Shown here piece by piece: positions 23,594 through 35,844 of a stretch of 64,000 nucleotides of DNA. Both the position numbers and the translations under genes were made by a program. Each line of letters begins with the position of its first letter. Position 1 is the stretch's first letter. The notes under the pieces were generated by a model. It searched no databases. It had not been told where the DNA came from and worked only from the letters and a program-made list of their open reading frames with translations. This stretch comes from Siphonodentalium dalli. Its lineage: Eukaryota; Mollusca; Scaphopoda; Gadilida; Siphonodentaliidae. The stretch is from the NCBI GenBank assembly GCA_032622095.1, contig CP136064.1, positions 248,031,827 through 248,095,826 on the forward strand, written 5' to 3'.

Positions 23594-23806
23594 CAGTAAT
23601 GACCTAAGTAATCGGCTCCTTAACCAGAGCAGAATTATAGGTAACTTTTCAGGATTTAGTCGGAAATATGGCTTGTTGCCATTCATCTGAAAGCTCTCGG
23701 TGAGAGCTTTCCTATGAATGGCAACAAGCCATATTTCCGACTAAATCCTGAAAAGTTACCCATAATTCTGCTCTGGTTAAGGAGTTGATTACTTAGCGCA
23801 TTACTG
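23594..23806. mobile_element. TA-type palindromic MITE, copy 2
   Basis: A 213-bp near-perfect palindrome with TA on both sides and ends cagtaatg / cattactg. Arms read ggatttagtcggaaatatgg and complement; the centre is gaaagctctcggtgagagctttc. Confidence 0.85.
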
Positions 23807-23903
23807 TAATACCCTGGAGCACCTATGGTATTCACCTGATTGTATTGAAATTTAAAAAAAATTGAGGACATGGTTATAATGCAGCACATTATGGGAGTAA
23901 ATT

Positions 23904-24352
23904 AAGCCTGAGTTTAGTGTGCCTGTCATTTGCAGAATGAGGTCCCAGAGGGTGAATTTATTGTCGCTATCCCGCATAGCGGGCTGGCATCACTAAATTC
24001 ACCCTCTGCAGACCTCATTCTGCTTAGGCCTCATCTTCTCTGGAAAGATTTTTATTATCAAATTTCTGTAGAAACTTCTTCTCATAGATTCTATTTCTTT
24101 TTCAGTTCAGTTTCTCTATATCCCCAAATTGGCAGACGACACATTGCTTAATTGAGTTTCCCAATGGGTGCACATCACATCATAGTATTCACTAATTGGG
24201 AACTTCAATCTGATAACTTCAATCTGATTCTATATCTCCCATAACAGATGAGGCCATGCAGAGTGAGGTCCCCAGAGGGTGAATTTGGTAATGCTAGCCT
24301 GCTGTGCAGGATAGCATCGCTAAATTCACCCTCTGGGGACCTCATTCTTCAA
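23904..24352. mobile_element. hAT-type double-hairpin MITE
   Basis: Two hairpins (about 23930-24025 and 24258-24350), each gaggtcc...gagggtgaattt and complement, flank a spacer with tatccccaaattggcagac. The left end reads aagcctgagtttagtgtgcc; the right outer arm is missing. Confidence 0.75.
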
Positions 24353-24780
24353 GTTTCCAGTACACACATCGTCAATCTTATATATTAATTAAATGCAATG
24401 ACTCTCGATGATGAAATCATTTGAGTTAGTTTATCACTGATTGTTGCGTCCCGAATCGAGATATAAATATTTATAATTATGCATAGTTCAAACAATGATA
24501 TCTATGGTGTGGTATGGTCAATTTCTTTGATATTTTCGGCGATGGTAGTAGATTGGTACATTCCCACAGTTGGCATAGCAGAAATTGCGACTGGTATTTC
24601 CTGATAGGTATTCTCTAGGGGCATTATGACATTGGAGGTGATCAGCTATCTGCTGGGGCATAGCGATACCACAGCCTGTTTACCATTTTTCTCTGTCGAA
24701 ATTTGCCGAAAATATTTTAATTCACTAAAAAATACATATAAATTCACAAGTTAGGTTTAGAAATATATTCCAAGCGTTTT
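24353..24780. other. Intronic stretch without recognised features
   Basis: AT-rich sequence in intron 1 of the SPFH gene. I see no exon or repeat boundary in it. Confidence 0.5.
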
Positions 24781-25770
24781 TAGCTCAACTTAAGTTTGAG
24801 CTATTGCCATGGGTTGGCGTCCGTCGTCCGTGTGTGCATGTGTCTGTGTCCGTCAACAATTTCCTTTGGCGCGGGCTACAGGTCGTACCTTTGGTCTGAT
24901 CTTTATGAAATTTGTAATGAATGTTGACATTGATATGTTGATGGGAACGAGTCATTTTGGGGTCATTCGGCCAAAAAACATTGATTCCATTAAATCCATT
25001 GGCGCGGTCTACAGGTTGTACTGTTCGTCTGATCATCATGAAAATTGTCATGGATGTTAATATTGACATGTAGATGGGAACAAGACATTTTGGGGTCGTT
25101 CGGCCAAAAAACATGGCCACCAGCAGCCATCTTGGATTTTACTCTTTGCATGACTAATTCCTTTGGCGCGGGCTACAGGTCGTACTGATCATTATGAAAT
25201 TTGTCATGGATGTTAATATTTACATGTAGATGGGAACAAGTAATTTTGGGGTCATTCGGCCAAAAAACATGGCCGCCAGCAGCCATCTTGGATTTTACTC
25301 TTTGCATGACTAAATCATTTGGCACGGGCTACATGTTGTACCTTTGGTCCGATCATCATCAAATTTGTCATGGCTGTTGACATTGGGAAGTAGATAGGAA
25401 CGAGTCATTTTGGGGTCATTCGACCTTAAAACGTGTCCACTGGCAGCCATCTTGGATTTTACTCTTTGCATGACTAAATCTTTTGGCACACCCTACAGTC
25501 CACTTCTCTCATCCGATCATCTCCAGACTTCATATTAATCTTGATATTGATCTTACTAATTGGAAGCTATCAAATGTTTTTGAATTTCATGTAGCTGCCA
25601 GCAACCATCTTGGATTTTACTTTTATTTTTATATCTCTTCATGTTGATAATCTAGTATTACATGTACTTAGACATTTCAACTTTTGGCATTCCTAATAAA
25701 CTCCATTGACTGTAACACATGAAATTATTTCCTTTCCAAGTTGAGCTACAGTGTCATTGACACTTTCATT
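24781..25770 (+). mobile_element. Helentron-like family A element, full copy
   Basis: Starts tagctcaacttaagtttgag and carries a short gtcgtccgtgtg microsatellite. It contains tandem units of about 160 bp with gatgggaacgag / catcttggattttactcttt. It ends AAGTTGAGCTA (25738-25748), the stem-loop agtgtcattgacact and ttcatt. The 11-bp ends are inverted copies of each other and the 3' one precedes a hairpin, as in Helentron-type non-autonomous elements. A variant of the same 3' end recurs at about 26216-26250. Confidence 0.75.
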
Positions 25771-25859
25771 GGAGAATTGTTTTGAATATTTACAGGCATG
25801 TTTAGGATCACCTCTAGATGGGAGCTATAAATTTGAAGGATTTTAGGACCTATGGTCGA

Positions 25860-25937
25860 CTCGCATATATAAGAGAATGCATTGGCACAGGGTATATGGG
25901 TTGATACAAAAATCGGACCTGGCACTGAAAGGGTTAA
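25860..25937. mobile_element. TTAA-type MITE, right end fragment
   Basis: Reads gcatatataagagaatgcattggcacaggg and ends cggacctggcactgaaagggttaa (25914-25937). The left half is not preserved. Confidence 0.6.
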
Positions 25938-26384
25938 AGAGCAATTTTGTTCGAGACCGTCCATTTTTACGACGTTTTTCTTGGTCACAAATAATTGCAC
26001 ATCTCGAGAAATAACAATCTTCAAAAATGTTTATCTGATCACTCTGAACTTTGATGGGTGGGTTCCTTGACTCGATTCAAAATATTTTTACCCCCGAAGC
26101 CAAAGAAATAGTAATTTAGGAGTGTTAATTCTGATAACCCATCTTTAAACATTTCAACTCTCCACATTCTTTATCGCTCCATTGACAGTAATGTATTACA
26201 TTTTTTCCCTTTTCAAGTCGAGCTACAGTGTTATTGATACTTTCATTGGTAAATAGAATTAAAAAACATTGAACACTTAACGACATATTGTGGACTTATT
26301 TCAGTCGGTTGCCATATATGTCATCGCTCCATATAATAATATGTGACCCGCCATATCAAATCCAGTCGTAAGTCGGGATTTTTT

Positions 26385-26800
26385 TACCCTGTGCCAATGC
26401 ATTCTCTTATATATGCGAGTCGACCATAGGTCGCCTCGCATATATAAGAGAATGCATTGGCCTAACAATTTTTTACAATTTTAATAATTTTTTCTTGTAT
26501 TCTTTAACAATTTTATAATTTCACCCATACAGAGCCCCAGACAAACATGAGCATACGACACTCTTCTATATGCTTCTATATATGTGTGGGGCTCCCTGCA
26601 GGGTAATGGATGTTTTTTATTTTATGTCCTAAAAATTGTAAGAAACATTTATTTAAAAAAAATGATAAAAAATTGTTAGGCCAATGCATTCTCTTATATA
26701 TGCGAGGTGAACTATGGTTGACTCGCATATATAAGAGAATGCATTGGCACAGGGTATATGGGTTGATACAAAAATCGGACCTGGCACTGAAAGGGTTTAA
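26385..26800. mobile_element. TTAA-family double-hairpin MITE
   Basis: Two hairpins, 26390-26462 and 26680-26755, are each made of ccaatgcattctcttatata and complement. The spacer between them is AT-rich. The right end reads ggcactgaaagggttt, a mutated TTAA. The copy at 61507-61940 is nearly identical, spacer included. Confidence 0.75.
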
Positions 26801-27109
26801 GACATATTGTGGATAAAATTTCAGTAAATAAAACCGATAAGTTACTATCCAATGCAAACACATCTCCACTGGAAGAATGTAGTAGGGCTTCACGGTATTT
26901 CAGTATTTAGTCATATCGCGATACTGTTTTTGACTCTGTGTAGTCGGTTTCACTTTATGTAAATAGTCGGTACATCGTAGCTGCTGGTGTGGATATTGAT
27001 ATCGACGATATCGCTATCAGTGTCAAGTATTTAACAACCCTCAACACCTCTAATGCTGAGACAAAGGCCCACAGCTAACGGCTTCTGTTTAGTGTGATGT
27101 CAAAATTAA

Positions 27110-27249
27110 TTAACCCTTTCAGTGCCATGTCCAATTTTTGTATCAACCCATATTTCCTTGATCATTTTTCAAATTTATTGATTATAATAATGTGATACAT
27201 TGATGGAAAGAGCTCTAACAAAAATCGGACTTGGCACTGAAAGGGTTAA
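27110..27249. mobile_element. Short TTAA MITE (140 bp)
   Basis: Reads TTAACCCTTTCAGTGCCATG at the left and ttggcactgaaagggttaa at the right; TTAA is at 27110-27113 and 27246-27249. The ends match those of the double-hairpin TTAA elements, but the interior is a plain AT-rich filler. Confidence 0.88.
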
Positions 27250-28039
27250 CTCTCACTGCTCTAATAGTGTTTGTCAACACACTGCGGACAATCGAGTAGG
27301 CATGACTCATTGAATGGGCGGCAATTGATGTTTATATTGGCTGAACAACAAAACTCAGGACAATTTATATTAATATATTTATTTCATATACCCGTCAAAC
27401 CAACATTTGTTCATAATTATTATCAGCAAATGAATGCAACATATTGCTAAGTATATGAAATCAATAATTCTATATTTTGTTCTGCTTGTTACTAATAGCA
27501 TGCTCAAAAAGTTCTACTCAAGTTTATTGGTGACGATATTTAGTCATACTGCGATATCATTTTCAGTATCATAGTCAGTATTAAAATCCGGACACCGTGA
27601 AGCCCTAGAATGTTGTAATCATCTAATATTGTCGAAAAGTCCAACCTGATAGACTGTACCATTTCAGAGAACACAACTTTCAAACTATGCACAAATGTAA
27701 ATATTTTCTACTTTATTTGGGACAAATTATTTAGTGATAAACATATGGTAATGACTCCACCAATAATAGTCTTTGTTTGTAATTCGTTCATAACAATGAT
27801 ACTGTTTACTGACTATTCGTGTATAAAATTTGTGAAGATAGCTAATTATAAATTTTTTTTAAAGAATGTAAGAAATAATGATAAAATGATAAAATTTGTT
27901 AAAGAATGTAAGAAAAAATGATAAAAATTGTTACAGAATGTAAGAACAAATTATAAAAAAAAATGATAAAATTTGTTAAGGAATGTAAGAAAAATATTAT
28001 AAAAATTGTTAAAGTATGTAAAAAAAATTTATAACAAAT
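27250..28039. other. Intronic AT-rich stretch
   Basis: Non-coding. Between 27850 and 28025 the motif gaatgtaagaaaaaatgataaaat recurs as an irregular tandem. The same words occur in the spacer of the 26385 MITE. Confidence 0.5.
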
Positions 28040-31000
28040 TATGGTTTTACCCAGAACTAATTGCAACATTTTTTTTTTTGCTGGAATTGGTACATATACC
28101 GTCCATAAACAACATACTAAAAATTGGCAAAAATCGGAAAAAGGGAAATTAGTGAATTTCGTGGAAAAAAAATGCGAAAATTTGGTCAAATCATCAATTT
28201 ATGGGTTTTCATGAATGTATATAAAAAATTCAAATTTACAAGTCCTACAAATATCATGCCTATTTTGTCAACCACATTTTCCTGAATCCAGAACTGGAAA
28301 CCATTCCCAGATTCCTTAAGTATTTTTCGAGTTGTGTGCCTTCAAAAACGCGAGTTTACCTGATTTCGGAGCCTTAATTTCGCAGAATGAGCCAAATGCC
28401 GTATTATATGGTTAATTATTAAAAAAAACTAGAGCAAAATTAATTACTTTTTCACTGTTTTAGTAATTTCCTCACTAGATAAAACACAAAATATGATTAA
28501 TATGTGCATCTATGAATAAGGAGAATAAAATATTCTCAAACAAAATGTGTGTTCCATTGTATGGACTTAGCCAAATTTGCCATGACACAGAACTCGTGTG
28601 ATGAAATGCCATATTTTAGGTCATGTACACTCAATAAATTAATATCCATATGCTCTGCTTTTCTCATAACATTTTGAGAATACTAGATTGAACAAATTGT
28701 GAAGGAATTTCCAAATACATTGGTGAAGAAAAGAAAATTATGGTCCTATGAACTCTTAGTCTAGCCTCTTTTCCGAAAATGCTATTGTGGGACGTTTTTG
28801 TCAATTTTAAAAGGATTTTAGGCATATTCAGAAAAATTAACGAACATTTATTGTGTAAAATTATGTGATCTGTGGATTTCACTCATCATTGTGGAAACAT
28901 ACTCCAAATTTGAACGGCAGAAAAATGGGGTAGGGGAAAGCATATCAACAAAATCTTCAAAATTATGCATCTTGAAGCAGAAAACTTTATATTAACATAC
29001 ATACATAATTTCATATTTCCTTTGTTTATGTTTATTGACAGAGCCATAATATTTTTTGTCATAATTTGGCAGTGAAATGTCAAATTGGCTATTTTGAGAT
29101 TGTTTTTATACAACATAACCATAAAATTCTAAATCAACGTCCGATAACGTATTAAGCAGTTTTAAGCAACAGGAATGTACACAAACTGGAAGAAAACAAC
29201 ATTGTGTCTGAAATGGCTGTAATTTGGTGATAAGATTGCATTTTGTGATTTTTCCTACCCTTATACCAACGTTAAAATTTGGAGTCAGTTTCCTGAAAAA
29301 TGAAAGAAATCAAGTGAAATACTATGGCATAACCAATGTAAGGCTAATTTTTTATCACTAAAGTGTTGTGGGAGGAAAGTTCAAATAATTTTACACATTA
29401 AAACACCCATTGTGTTTTAGTTTTTATGGCCCAAAACCTTTTAGATTGGACAAAAATGCCTCAAATTGGCATCTTTGGAAACAAGCTAAAACTAAGTATT
29501 CAAAGGGCCATAAGTTGATTTTCTTAAATAATGTCATGTTAATACCTTTACAATTTGTTCAATCCAACATACATAAAAGGTTATAAGAAAAGCATGGCAT
29601 ATGGGTATTAAATTATTGAGTTACATGACCTCAAATATTGCATTTCATCACACACGTTCAGTGTCAGAGGCAAAATTGGCCAAGTCCATACAATGGAACA
29701 CACATTTTGTTTGAGAATATAATCTTCTTCTTAATTATAGATACACATATTAATCATATTTTGTGTTTAATCTAGTGAGGAAATTATTATAACACTGAAA
29801 AATCCCTTCAGTTTGCTCTAGTTTTTTTAATAATTAATCATAAATAAGGCATTTTGGCTCATTCTTCGAAATTGAGGCCCTGAAAATGGGCCGAAATCAG
29901 GTAAACTCGCGTTTTTGAAGGCACACAACTCGAAAAATACGTAATGAATCTGGGACTGGTTTTCAGTACTGGGTTCAGGAAATTGAGGTCGACACAATAC
30001 ACATACCATTTGTAGGATTTGTGAATTTGATTGTTTTTATATGCATCCATGAAAATCCATAAATTGATGATTTGACCAAATTTCCCCAAATTTATTTCAC
30101 GAAATTCACCAATTTCCCTTTTTCCGATTTTTGCCGATTTTTATGTGTACCCATACCATGTATGGTACACATAATGCCGACATCCGGATCAACCATCCGT
30201 CGTTCGTCCGTCCATCTGTCCGTCTGTCCGTAGACACTTGCTATCCGATTCATTTACTTGAATATTTGTTATCGGATCTTGTTAAAATTTTATGTGCATG
30301 TTTATGATGACACACTCCTCACCTGTATGGTTTTTGGTATCGATCGGTTGATCGGTTTAGAAATTATTAACACTTTGCATCCGCACATAGGCATGAGCTA
30401 TCTGATGCTGTAACCAAAGTATTTTTTGTCCGATTGTTTTCATATTTGATATGTAGGTTTATAATGACACACCCCTCACTTGTATAGTTTTTGGTATCGA
30501 TCGGTTGATCGGTTTAGAAAATAATTAACCCTGCACACAAATGCTATCTGATGCATCTAAGTCAAACTGTTTTCTTCTGATATGCCTCATATTTCTTACC
30601 TAGGTTTTTCTTAGCACGTTATTTATCTGTATGGTTTTTGGTATCGTTTAATTAACCCTTTTCAACCTTATGTTTACTTAGAACTCACGCAAGCTGCTAT
30701 GACTCAAAACATTTTTCATCTGATCTACACCAAATTTGGTACATGTGGTCCTCACCCTGAAATACAGATCAAGTTCAAATTTGGGTTTGATCCGATATAT
30801 TTTAACAGAGTTATGGCCCTTTATAATTCAAATTATTTACTACCTATTGTATATGCTCTGTGAGAATTTTTAAGACAAACAACTTTACACAGTAATCTGC
30901 TTTATTGGAAAATGACACTGGATACTCTTTGCTAAACCACTGCTGCTCCCAGAGCTGTCAAATTTAAGTGATTGATGATACTTTACTCCAGTTTGTGGTC

Positions 31001-32370
31001 AATAGTAATTTAACCCAACCTGTTGAAACATGTTCATGGCATTAATACAAATAGTCCATTGTCCATGTGAAGGATGTTCTGGAGCATGGCTGTTTAGAGA
31101 ATTGTTGTTTACAGAGACACTGTTGTCTTATTTTGAGAAAAAAAATTATCCACACATTAGTTCCATCATATGATGTCATTGAAAATGATTAACACTCTCC
31201 ACACATCATATGTTCATTCTCCTATTCTATGTCCAGGTTGATCGTGATCCACTTTTCACTTGCATGTATTTCAGGATTAAAACTAACCTATTCCATAGAC
31301 ACATCATATCTGATAGGCAGATTTTAAATTATCTCTTTCGCCTTGGGCCAGGTTCACTAAGAATTTCTATTAATTATAAGCCACCAATTGAATATTCATC
31401 ATTTGAGGATATATCTTATTTTGAAATTCCCTCTATTGCATTTGGGCTGCAGGATAATAATAATGGTTCTGGTATTCTTGAAGCTGACTTATTGGTCAAA
31501 TATTTTTCACCCAATCACTTTTATAATCTCATTCAGGTTGATTGTGACACATTCTTCACGTGTATAGATTTTGGTATTGATTGAATGGTTTTGAGAATAT
31601 TAACCCAATATTTAATAATATTTCTGCTGTTACAGACATTGTATCTTTCCAATGATCAGCTTAGAATAAAATTAACCATAGGTACATGTATACTGTACGC
31701 GATCCAATGTTATGACTCTAATATTTTCAATTTGACCCTTCTCATATCTCTCCTTTAGTTATCTGATAATTCTGTATTAAAATATTTTATATCCAACCAT
31801 TATCAATCATATTTAATATCAAGGTGTATACACCCCTCACTTATATAGATGTTCAGGTGTTTGTTGGTCTCTAATCTCAATCATCCCATAACTTTTACTA
31901 TGCAGCTAACACAACAACATAATCTGTTATGACTCGGGTTCCATTGTAAGAAGTAAATAAATAGAGTTATTATGATGTTAATATTGTAACTATTATATCT
32001 TTAACAGTTATGGTGCATCTGTCTGACTGTGTTTGGGTTATAATTATCTTTATCAATCTATCACACATACATGTATCTCTGTTGGAGTGACCGAATAGGT
32101 TGAAATCGAATGTCATATCCATGTTCCTATTGTGTTTAAATGAGCTCAAGTTGCTCAATATGTCTGATTCCACTATGAAACTAATAAATAATAGTACGCT
32201 GTGAATTGTTGAAATTCTTGCACTCATAAAAAGATCGCTATCGCCAAGGTATGGGTTAAACATCTGCCGTTCGTGATCGGCCTCTCGTTAGTATGTTGTT
32301 TATGGAGGGTTTATGTACTTATTCCAGCAAAAAAAAATTATGTTGCAATTAGTTCCGGGTGTGGCATTTT
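28040..32370. repeat. Large inverted repeat in intron 1, split by an insertion
   Basis: The left arm, about 28040-28905, is matched in reverse complement by 29350-30140 and, beyond an inserted element, by 32290-32370. Anchors are ggcaaaaatcgg (28126) / ccgatttttgcc (30124), tgtgtaaaatta (28852) / taattttacaca (29386), and aacatact (28110) / agtatgtt (32290). Mirror positions sum to about 58255 throughout the uninterrupted part. Arms are moderately diverged and the central 450 bp lack clear symmetry. A transcript of intron 1 could fold into a long duplex. Confidence 0.85.
30141..32289 (+). mobile_element. Helentron-like element (family C), copy 2
   Basis: Begins ttatgtgtacccatacc with its own hairpin (gtaccCATAC...GTATGgtac). 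A GTCC/GTCT microsatellite (30197-30231) and repeated core units (gtatcgatcggttgatcggt) follow. It ends ggtatgggttaaacatctgc, stem gccgttc-gt-gatcggc, cctctcgtt. ACCCATACC near the 5' end and GGTATGGGT near the 3' end are a 9-bp subterminal inverted repeat. It sits inside one arm of the large inverted repeat, which gives its exact empty site. A 124-codon frame at 31210 is not conserved in copy 3 and is not a gene. Confidence 0.78.
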
Positions 32371-32390
32371 TTTCTCATAAATGCACTGGA

Positions 32391-32466
32391 CTAATATATA
32401 AGAGAATGCATTGGCACAGGGTCTATAATGTTGCACCTGTGCAGCTCCTGTCATGAAAGGGTTATT
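32391..32466. mobile_element. TTAA MITE right end
   Basis: Reads ctaatatataagagaatgcattggcacagggt and ends tcctgtcatgaaagggtta. It finishes about 43 bp before the acceptor of exon 2. Confidence 0.65.
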
Positions 32467-32508
32467 TTGTTCTGAGTGTTCCAAGCCACTTTAAATGGTT
32501 TATTGCAG

Positions 32509-32673
32509 ATGGGATTCAAGAGAACAAAGAGTTCGGGGTCTGTGGACACAAGTAAAGTATATTCCAGTGGCTGCCATTTGGTTGGCCCTGATGAAGAGTT
32601 CAAGATTTTCCGTAACGATGCCCATTATGAATTACTCTCAGGAATAGAAGTATTCAACAAGGATAAATTGGCA
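32509..32673 (+). CDS. SPFH/band-7-like protein, exon 2
   Basis: The exon lies between ttgcag (32503-32508) and gtaagt (32674). It adds 55 codons in phase 0, starting MGFKRTKSSGSVDTSKVYSS and ending VFNKDKLA. The pattern 'G-x-V-D-T-S-K-V-Y-x-x-G-x-H-L-x-G-P-x-x-x-F-x-x-F' is typical of the first strands of SPFH/band-7 domains (stomatin, prohibitin and flotillin relatives), where the domain sits on the membrane face. The internal ATG at 32509 is not taken as the start, because exon 1 joins in frame and supplies the membrane anchor. A reading frame upstream of the acceptor is MITE-derived and not coding. Confidence 0.82.
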
Positions 32674-32873
32674 GTAAGTGTCTATATATGTTGGATCTTT
32701 TGGGACAACATTAACCCTTTCTATACTAAATGGATTCTCCCACCCAGTTATAAAAATAAATATTGGAATGGTCTATCTTTCATTTGGAGGGATGTTTGAA
32801 CAGAAAAAAATGAGCAGATGACAGTATGATGAAAAGATAATACAAGTGCAGAAGTATTCATATTCTCTGGAGG

Positions 32874-32947
32874 GAAAGGTTCAGATAATAAGTTCAACAA
32901 ACATCTTATGGTCGTTGGTTGAACTTATTATAGATCTGAACATTTCC
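32874..32947. repeat. Hairpin in intron 2
   Basis: Arms gaaaggttcagataataagt and its near-complement, reading gaacttattatagatctgaacatttc, with a loop of about 16 bp. Confidence 0.7.
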
Positions 32948-33648
32948 TGATGGATAATTACTTGTCAATTAGGGCTCCAATGATACGCCCTCCCTCACGA
33001 TTTGATACGTATCAGGATTTTTTGCAACAATACAGTACATATCGTGATAAATTCCAGACAGAAAATAGGACCAGTTTTGCATACTTTGCAAATTATGCAT
33101 ATTGTTTTGGTGTTGTCGATTTTCCACCCACCGTCTTTCTCAAAGGCATGAAAACCGAAGTGTTTCCATACAGGCAATTTAAATTTCGCCGGCGGAGCAA
33201 CAATTTTTGGAGTTACCTCGCTTATGACTGGTTGAGAACTTGTAATTTTATCATGGTCTTATAGTTCCGACATGTTATTGATTTAAAATTTCAAAGGTCA
33301 TCGAGACATCGACCATCGATATAATGGAAGGGCAAGAATTTTAATTGATTAACAGAACAAAAAACTACGGAATTATGGCAGTTACAGCCAATCAAAAGAG
33401 TTCTCTCAGAGTGATTGGGCATGTGTTTAGACTACAAAAATATTGACAGAAAACTTACCGGAATAATTATGGAACGATCCTCCTATCGCACCACCGGTAA
33501 ACATCGCGATTCACCGAAACCGCTGTGAATCGTTTCAGCCCTATTGTCAATGAGTATTTAGTATAGAGATGAATTTTAGATTATATATCACCAGGTTAAC
33601 ACTGACCAATACATTGAATAATGGCAAAGACGTTGATCAGTGTCCATA
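32948..33648. other. Intron 2 stretch with one unassigned reading frame
   Basis: A 104-codon frame (32950-33264) has mixed, protein-like composition (IRPPSRFDTYQDFLQQYSTY). It has no recognisable domain, no splice link to the gene and no repeat copy elsewhere in the window. I do not call it a gene. Confidence 0.4.
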
Positions 33649-33900
33649 CAGTAATGCCCTAAATAATCTACTCCTTAACCACAGCAGAATTATGGGTAAC
33701 TTTTCAGGATTTAGTCGGAAATATGGCTTGTTGCCATTCATCGGAAAGCTCTCACTGAGAAATATGGCTTGTTGCCATTCATTGGAAAGCTCTCACAGAG
33801 CTTTCCGATGAATGGCAACAAGTCATTTTTCCGACTAAATCCTGAAAGGTAACCCATAATTCTGCTGTGGTTAAGGAGTCGGTTATTTAGGGAATTACTG
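33649..33900. mobile_element. TA-type palindromic MITE, copy 3
   Basis: TA|cagtaatgccct ... with TA after 33900. The left arm contains an extra partial duplicate (aatatggcttgttgccattc twice), making the two sides unequal. Confidence 0.82.
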
Positions 33901-34467
33901 TAGATTCAAGGTTTCCAATATGGGGGCAGATGGTCCCTTTCCCCTCACCCAAATTCTCCCTTCGACCTATTCTCCTACCCGATCCACATATTGATGCCTA
34001 CAACACATGTCATAAGTATCTGCGACTGAATAAAACCAACAGGTAGTAATAATTGAAGATAATTTCATTTGCCCACTATTAAACATTGATCACTTGTGAA
34101 CCATTTGGCAGGAAAAGAATGCTTTTCAAAGTTAGGCGACACCAATTTTTAAGTCTGGTTTACGAACACCTCCTACAACTTTTTTTCCATTTCATGAAAA
34201 AAAACAAACTTTTTTCTCCCAAATGTTTTTACACGCGTACTGATTTTCATGTGCTGTCGCATCCGGTTCTGCTTATGATCATTTACAGATCCATATTTTC
34301 ATGTATTTCTTGACAAGAAATGTCTTGTTTGGTTCAGAATTTCATTCAAAAACATTTTTTCACAATTTTTGTAAAATTTATGTAAAATTCCATGATTTAC
34401 TTGATATAAATTGGGGGGACATACATTTTCAGAGTAAATACTCAGCCTGTTTGCCTGCACGCGCTTC
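33901..34467. other. Intron 2 stretch, nothing recognised
   Basis: AT-rich, no exon signature or repeat boundary that I can see. Confidence 0.5.
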
Positions 34468-34854
34468 TTAACCCTTTCACGACAGGAGCTGTGCTGGTGC
34501 CATAGGTAGCTTTGCTTATATAAGAGTGTGCACTGGGTTACAAGATCAAGGTACAATAATGCCCTAAATAATCTGTGTGGGTAATTTTTCAGGATTTAGT
34601 CGGAAATATGGCTCGTTGCCATTCATCGGAAAGCTCTCACTGAATGGCAACAAGCCATATTTGATATTTCCGACTAAATCCTGAAAAATTACCCATAATT
34701 CTGCTGTGGTTAAGGAGTTGATTATTTAGGGCATTACTATAAATATTGTTAGGCCAATGTATTCTCTTATATATATTCTCTTAAATATATAACAGAATGC
34801 ATTGGCACAGGGTTGTCATAAAATTTCAGGAAGCTTCAGTCATGGAAGGGTTAA
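34468..34854. mobile_element. TTAA MITE carrying a nested TA MITE
   Basis: TTAACCCTTTCACGACAGGA at the left, catggaagggTTAA at the right (34851-34854). The interior holds only remnants of the tatataagaga hairpins and is interrupted by a TA-type palindrome at 34554-34738. Confidence 0.78.
34554..34738. mobile_element. TA-type palindromic MITE, copy 4 (nested)
   Basis: Starts caataatgccctaaataatc after TA and ends gattatttagggcattacta. Both arms carry the family core aggatttagtcggaaatatg; the left outer arm has an internal deletion. Confidence 0.78.
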
Positions 34855-35844
34855 ATGAATGCCGGCTTTGACTTGATGTGTATTGAGCTTCAAGGTTGTT
34901 CCAGATTCACAGATAAAGGCTGACAGTTTCTATACAAGCCTTCAAATATATATTGTCTGAAATCCGGCTAATTTCTGCTGTCACTTTTCTTCCAAAGGCT
35001 AATTCTAAATCATTAACTAATTATTCATTTCTTCAGAAATCTAGTTAAACAATCAGTTGGTTCTTATTTCAGTTTACAGAGTGTTAATAATATTGCATGA
35101 TTTTTCTCTGTTTTTGTGTTTTCGTCACTTTCTTGATAATTTTTCTGTGAAATCAATTAATACAGAAAGATTCCCTATGCAAAATCGCATGGTGTTTGGA
35201 AAATGTGTTGTCATTGTTACGCAGATGCATGATCCAAGTGGTGCATGGTGGGATACTAAAGCGACTGACTTGCATGATGCCCTGAAGCTTCAACTCATGA
35301 TGTTCCAACTAACACAGTAAATACCCATTGCCTTCGACCTTTGACCTTCGACCCTTCCCTGTCCTGGCTTCAACAATCAACCAGTGCCAATATTTTAAAC
35401 ATTAATGAGATACCAAATATCAAGATTCTTTATAATATTCTAATAATATCTTCATGAGAACATTTCGATGTCATTGATTTGAGCATAAGAAGAAGAGAAT
35501 TTTGAATCATTCAGACTGATGCAGACTTATTATCAAATGAGTCATAAATTCATTTTCATTATATAATTACCATGTTTTTTGCATCGTTCATAAAGCGCAC
35601 AAGTGTATTTTTGCACTAATCCATGGCTCAAATTCACTCATTTTTTGAATATATTCTGTTGAGCATAACAGGAGATGGTCCCAAAAATCGCCGGATTTAG
35701 TGATTAAAAGTTAAGAATTTTATTTATAAATTATGCATATTGTAATTCTCTAATAATAGTTACAATAATTGTTGTCCCACAGTCATATTATGTGACAATT
35801 TGAAGTAAATGACATTTCTGGTTGCAGAACCTTCTTTCTACTGA
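34855..35844. other. Intron 2 stretch with an unassigned reading frame
   Basis: A frame ending at 35320 includes HDPSGAWWDTKATDLHDALK, which looks protein-like. The nearest splice sites (acag at 35162-35165, gtaaat at 35317) bound 151 bases, which would break the frame between exons 2 and 3. I therefore do not join it to the SPFH gene. The rest shows nothing recognisable. Confidence 0.4.

Noticed and set aside
31210-31584. 124-codon frame as a gene
   Set aside because: It lies inside Helentron-like copy 2; the matching part of copy 3 (about 54890-55150) does not keep the frame.
32950-33264. 104-codon frame in intron 2
   Set aside because: No domain, splice connection or second copy; base composition as in the surrounding intron.
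35057-35320. Protein-like frame (GAWWDTKATDLHD) as an extra SPFH exon
   Set aside because: The available splice sites give 151 bases, which breaks the frame between exons 2 and 3, and these two exons already join smoothly against the SPFH pattern.
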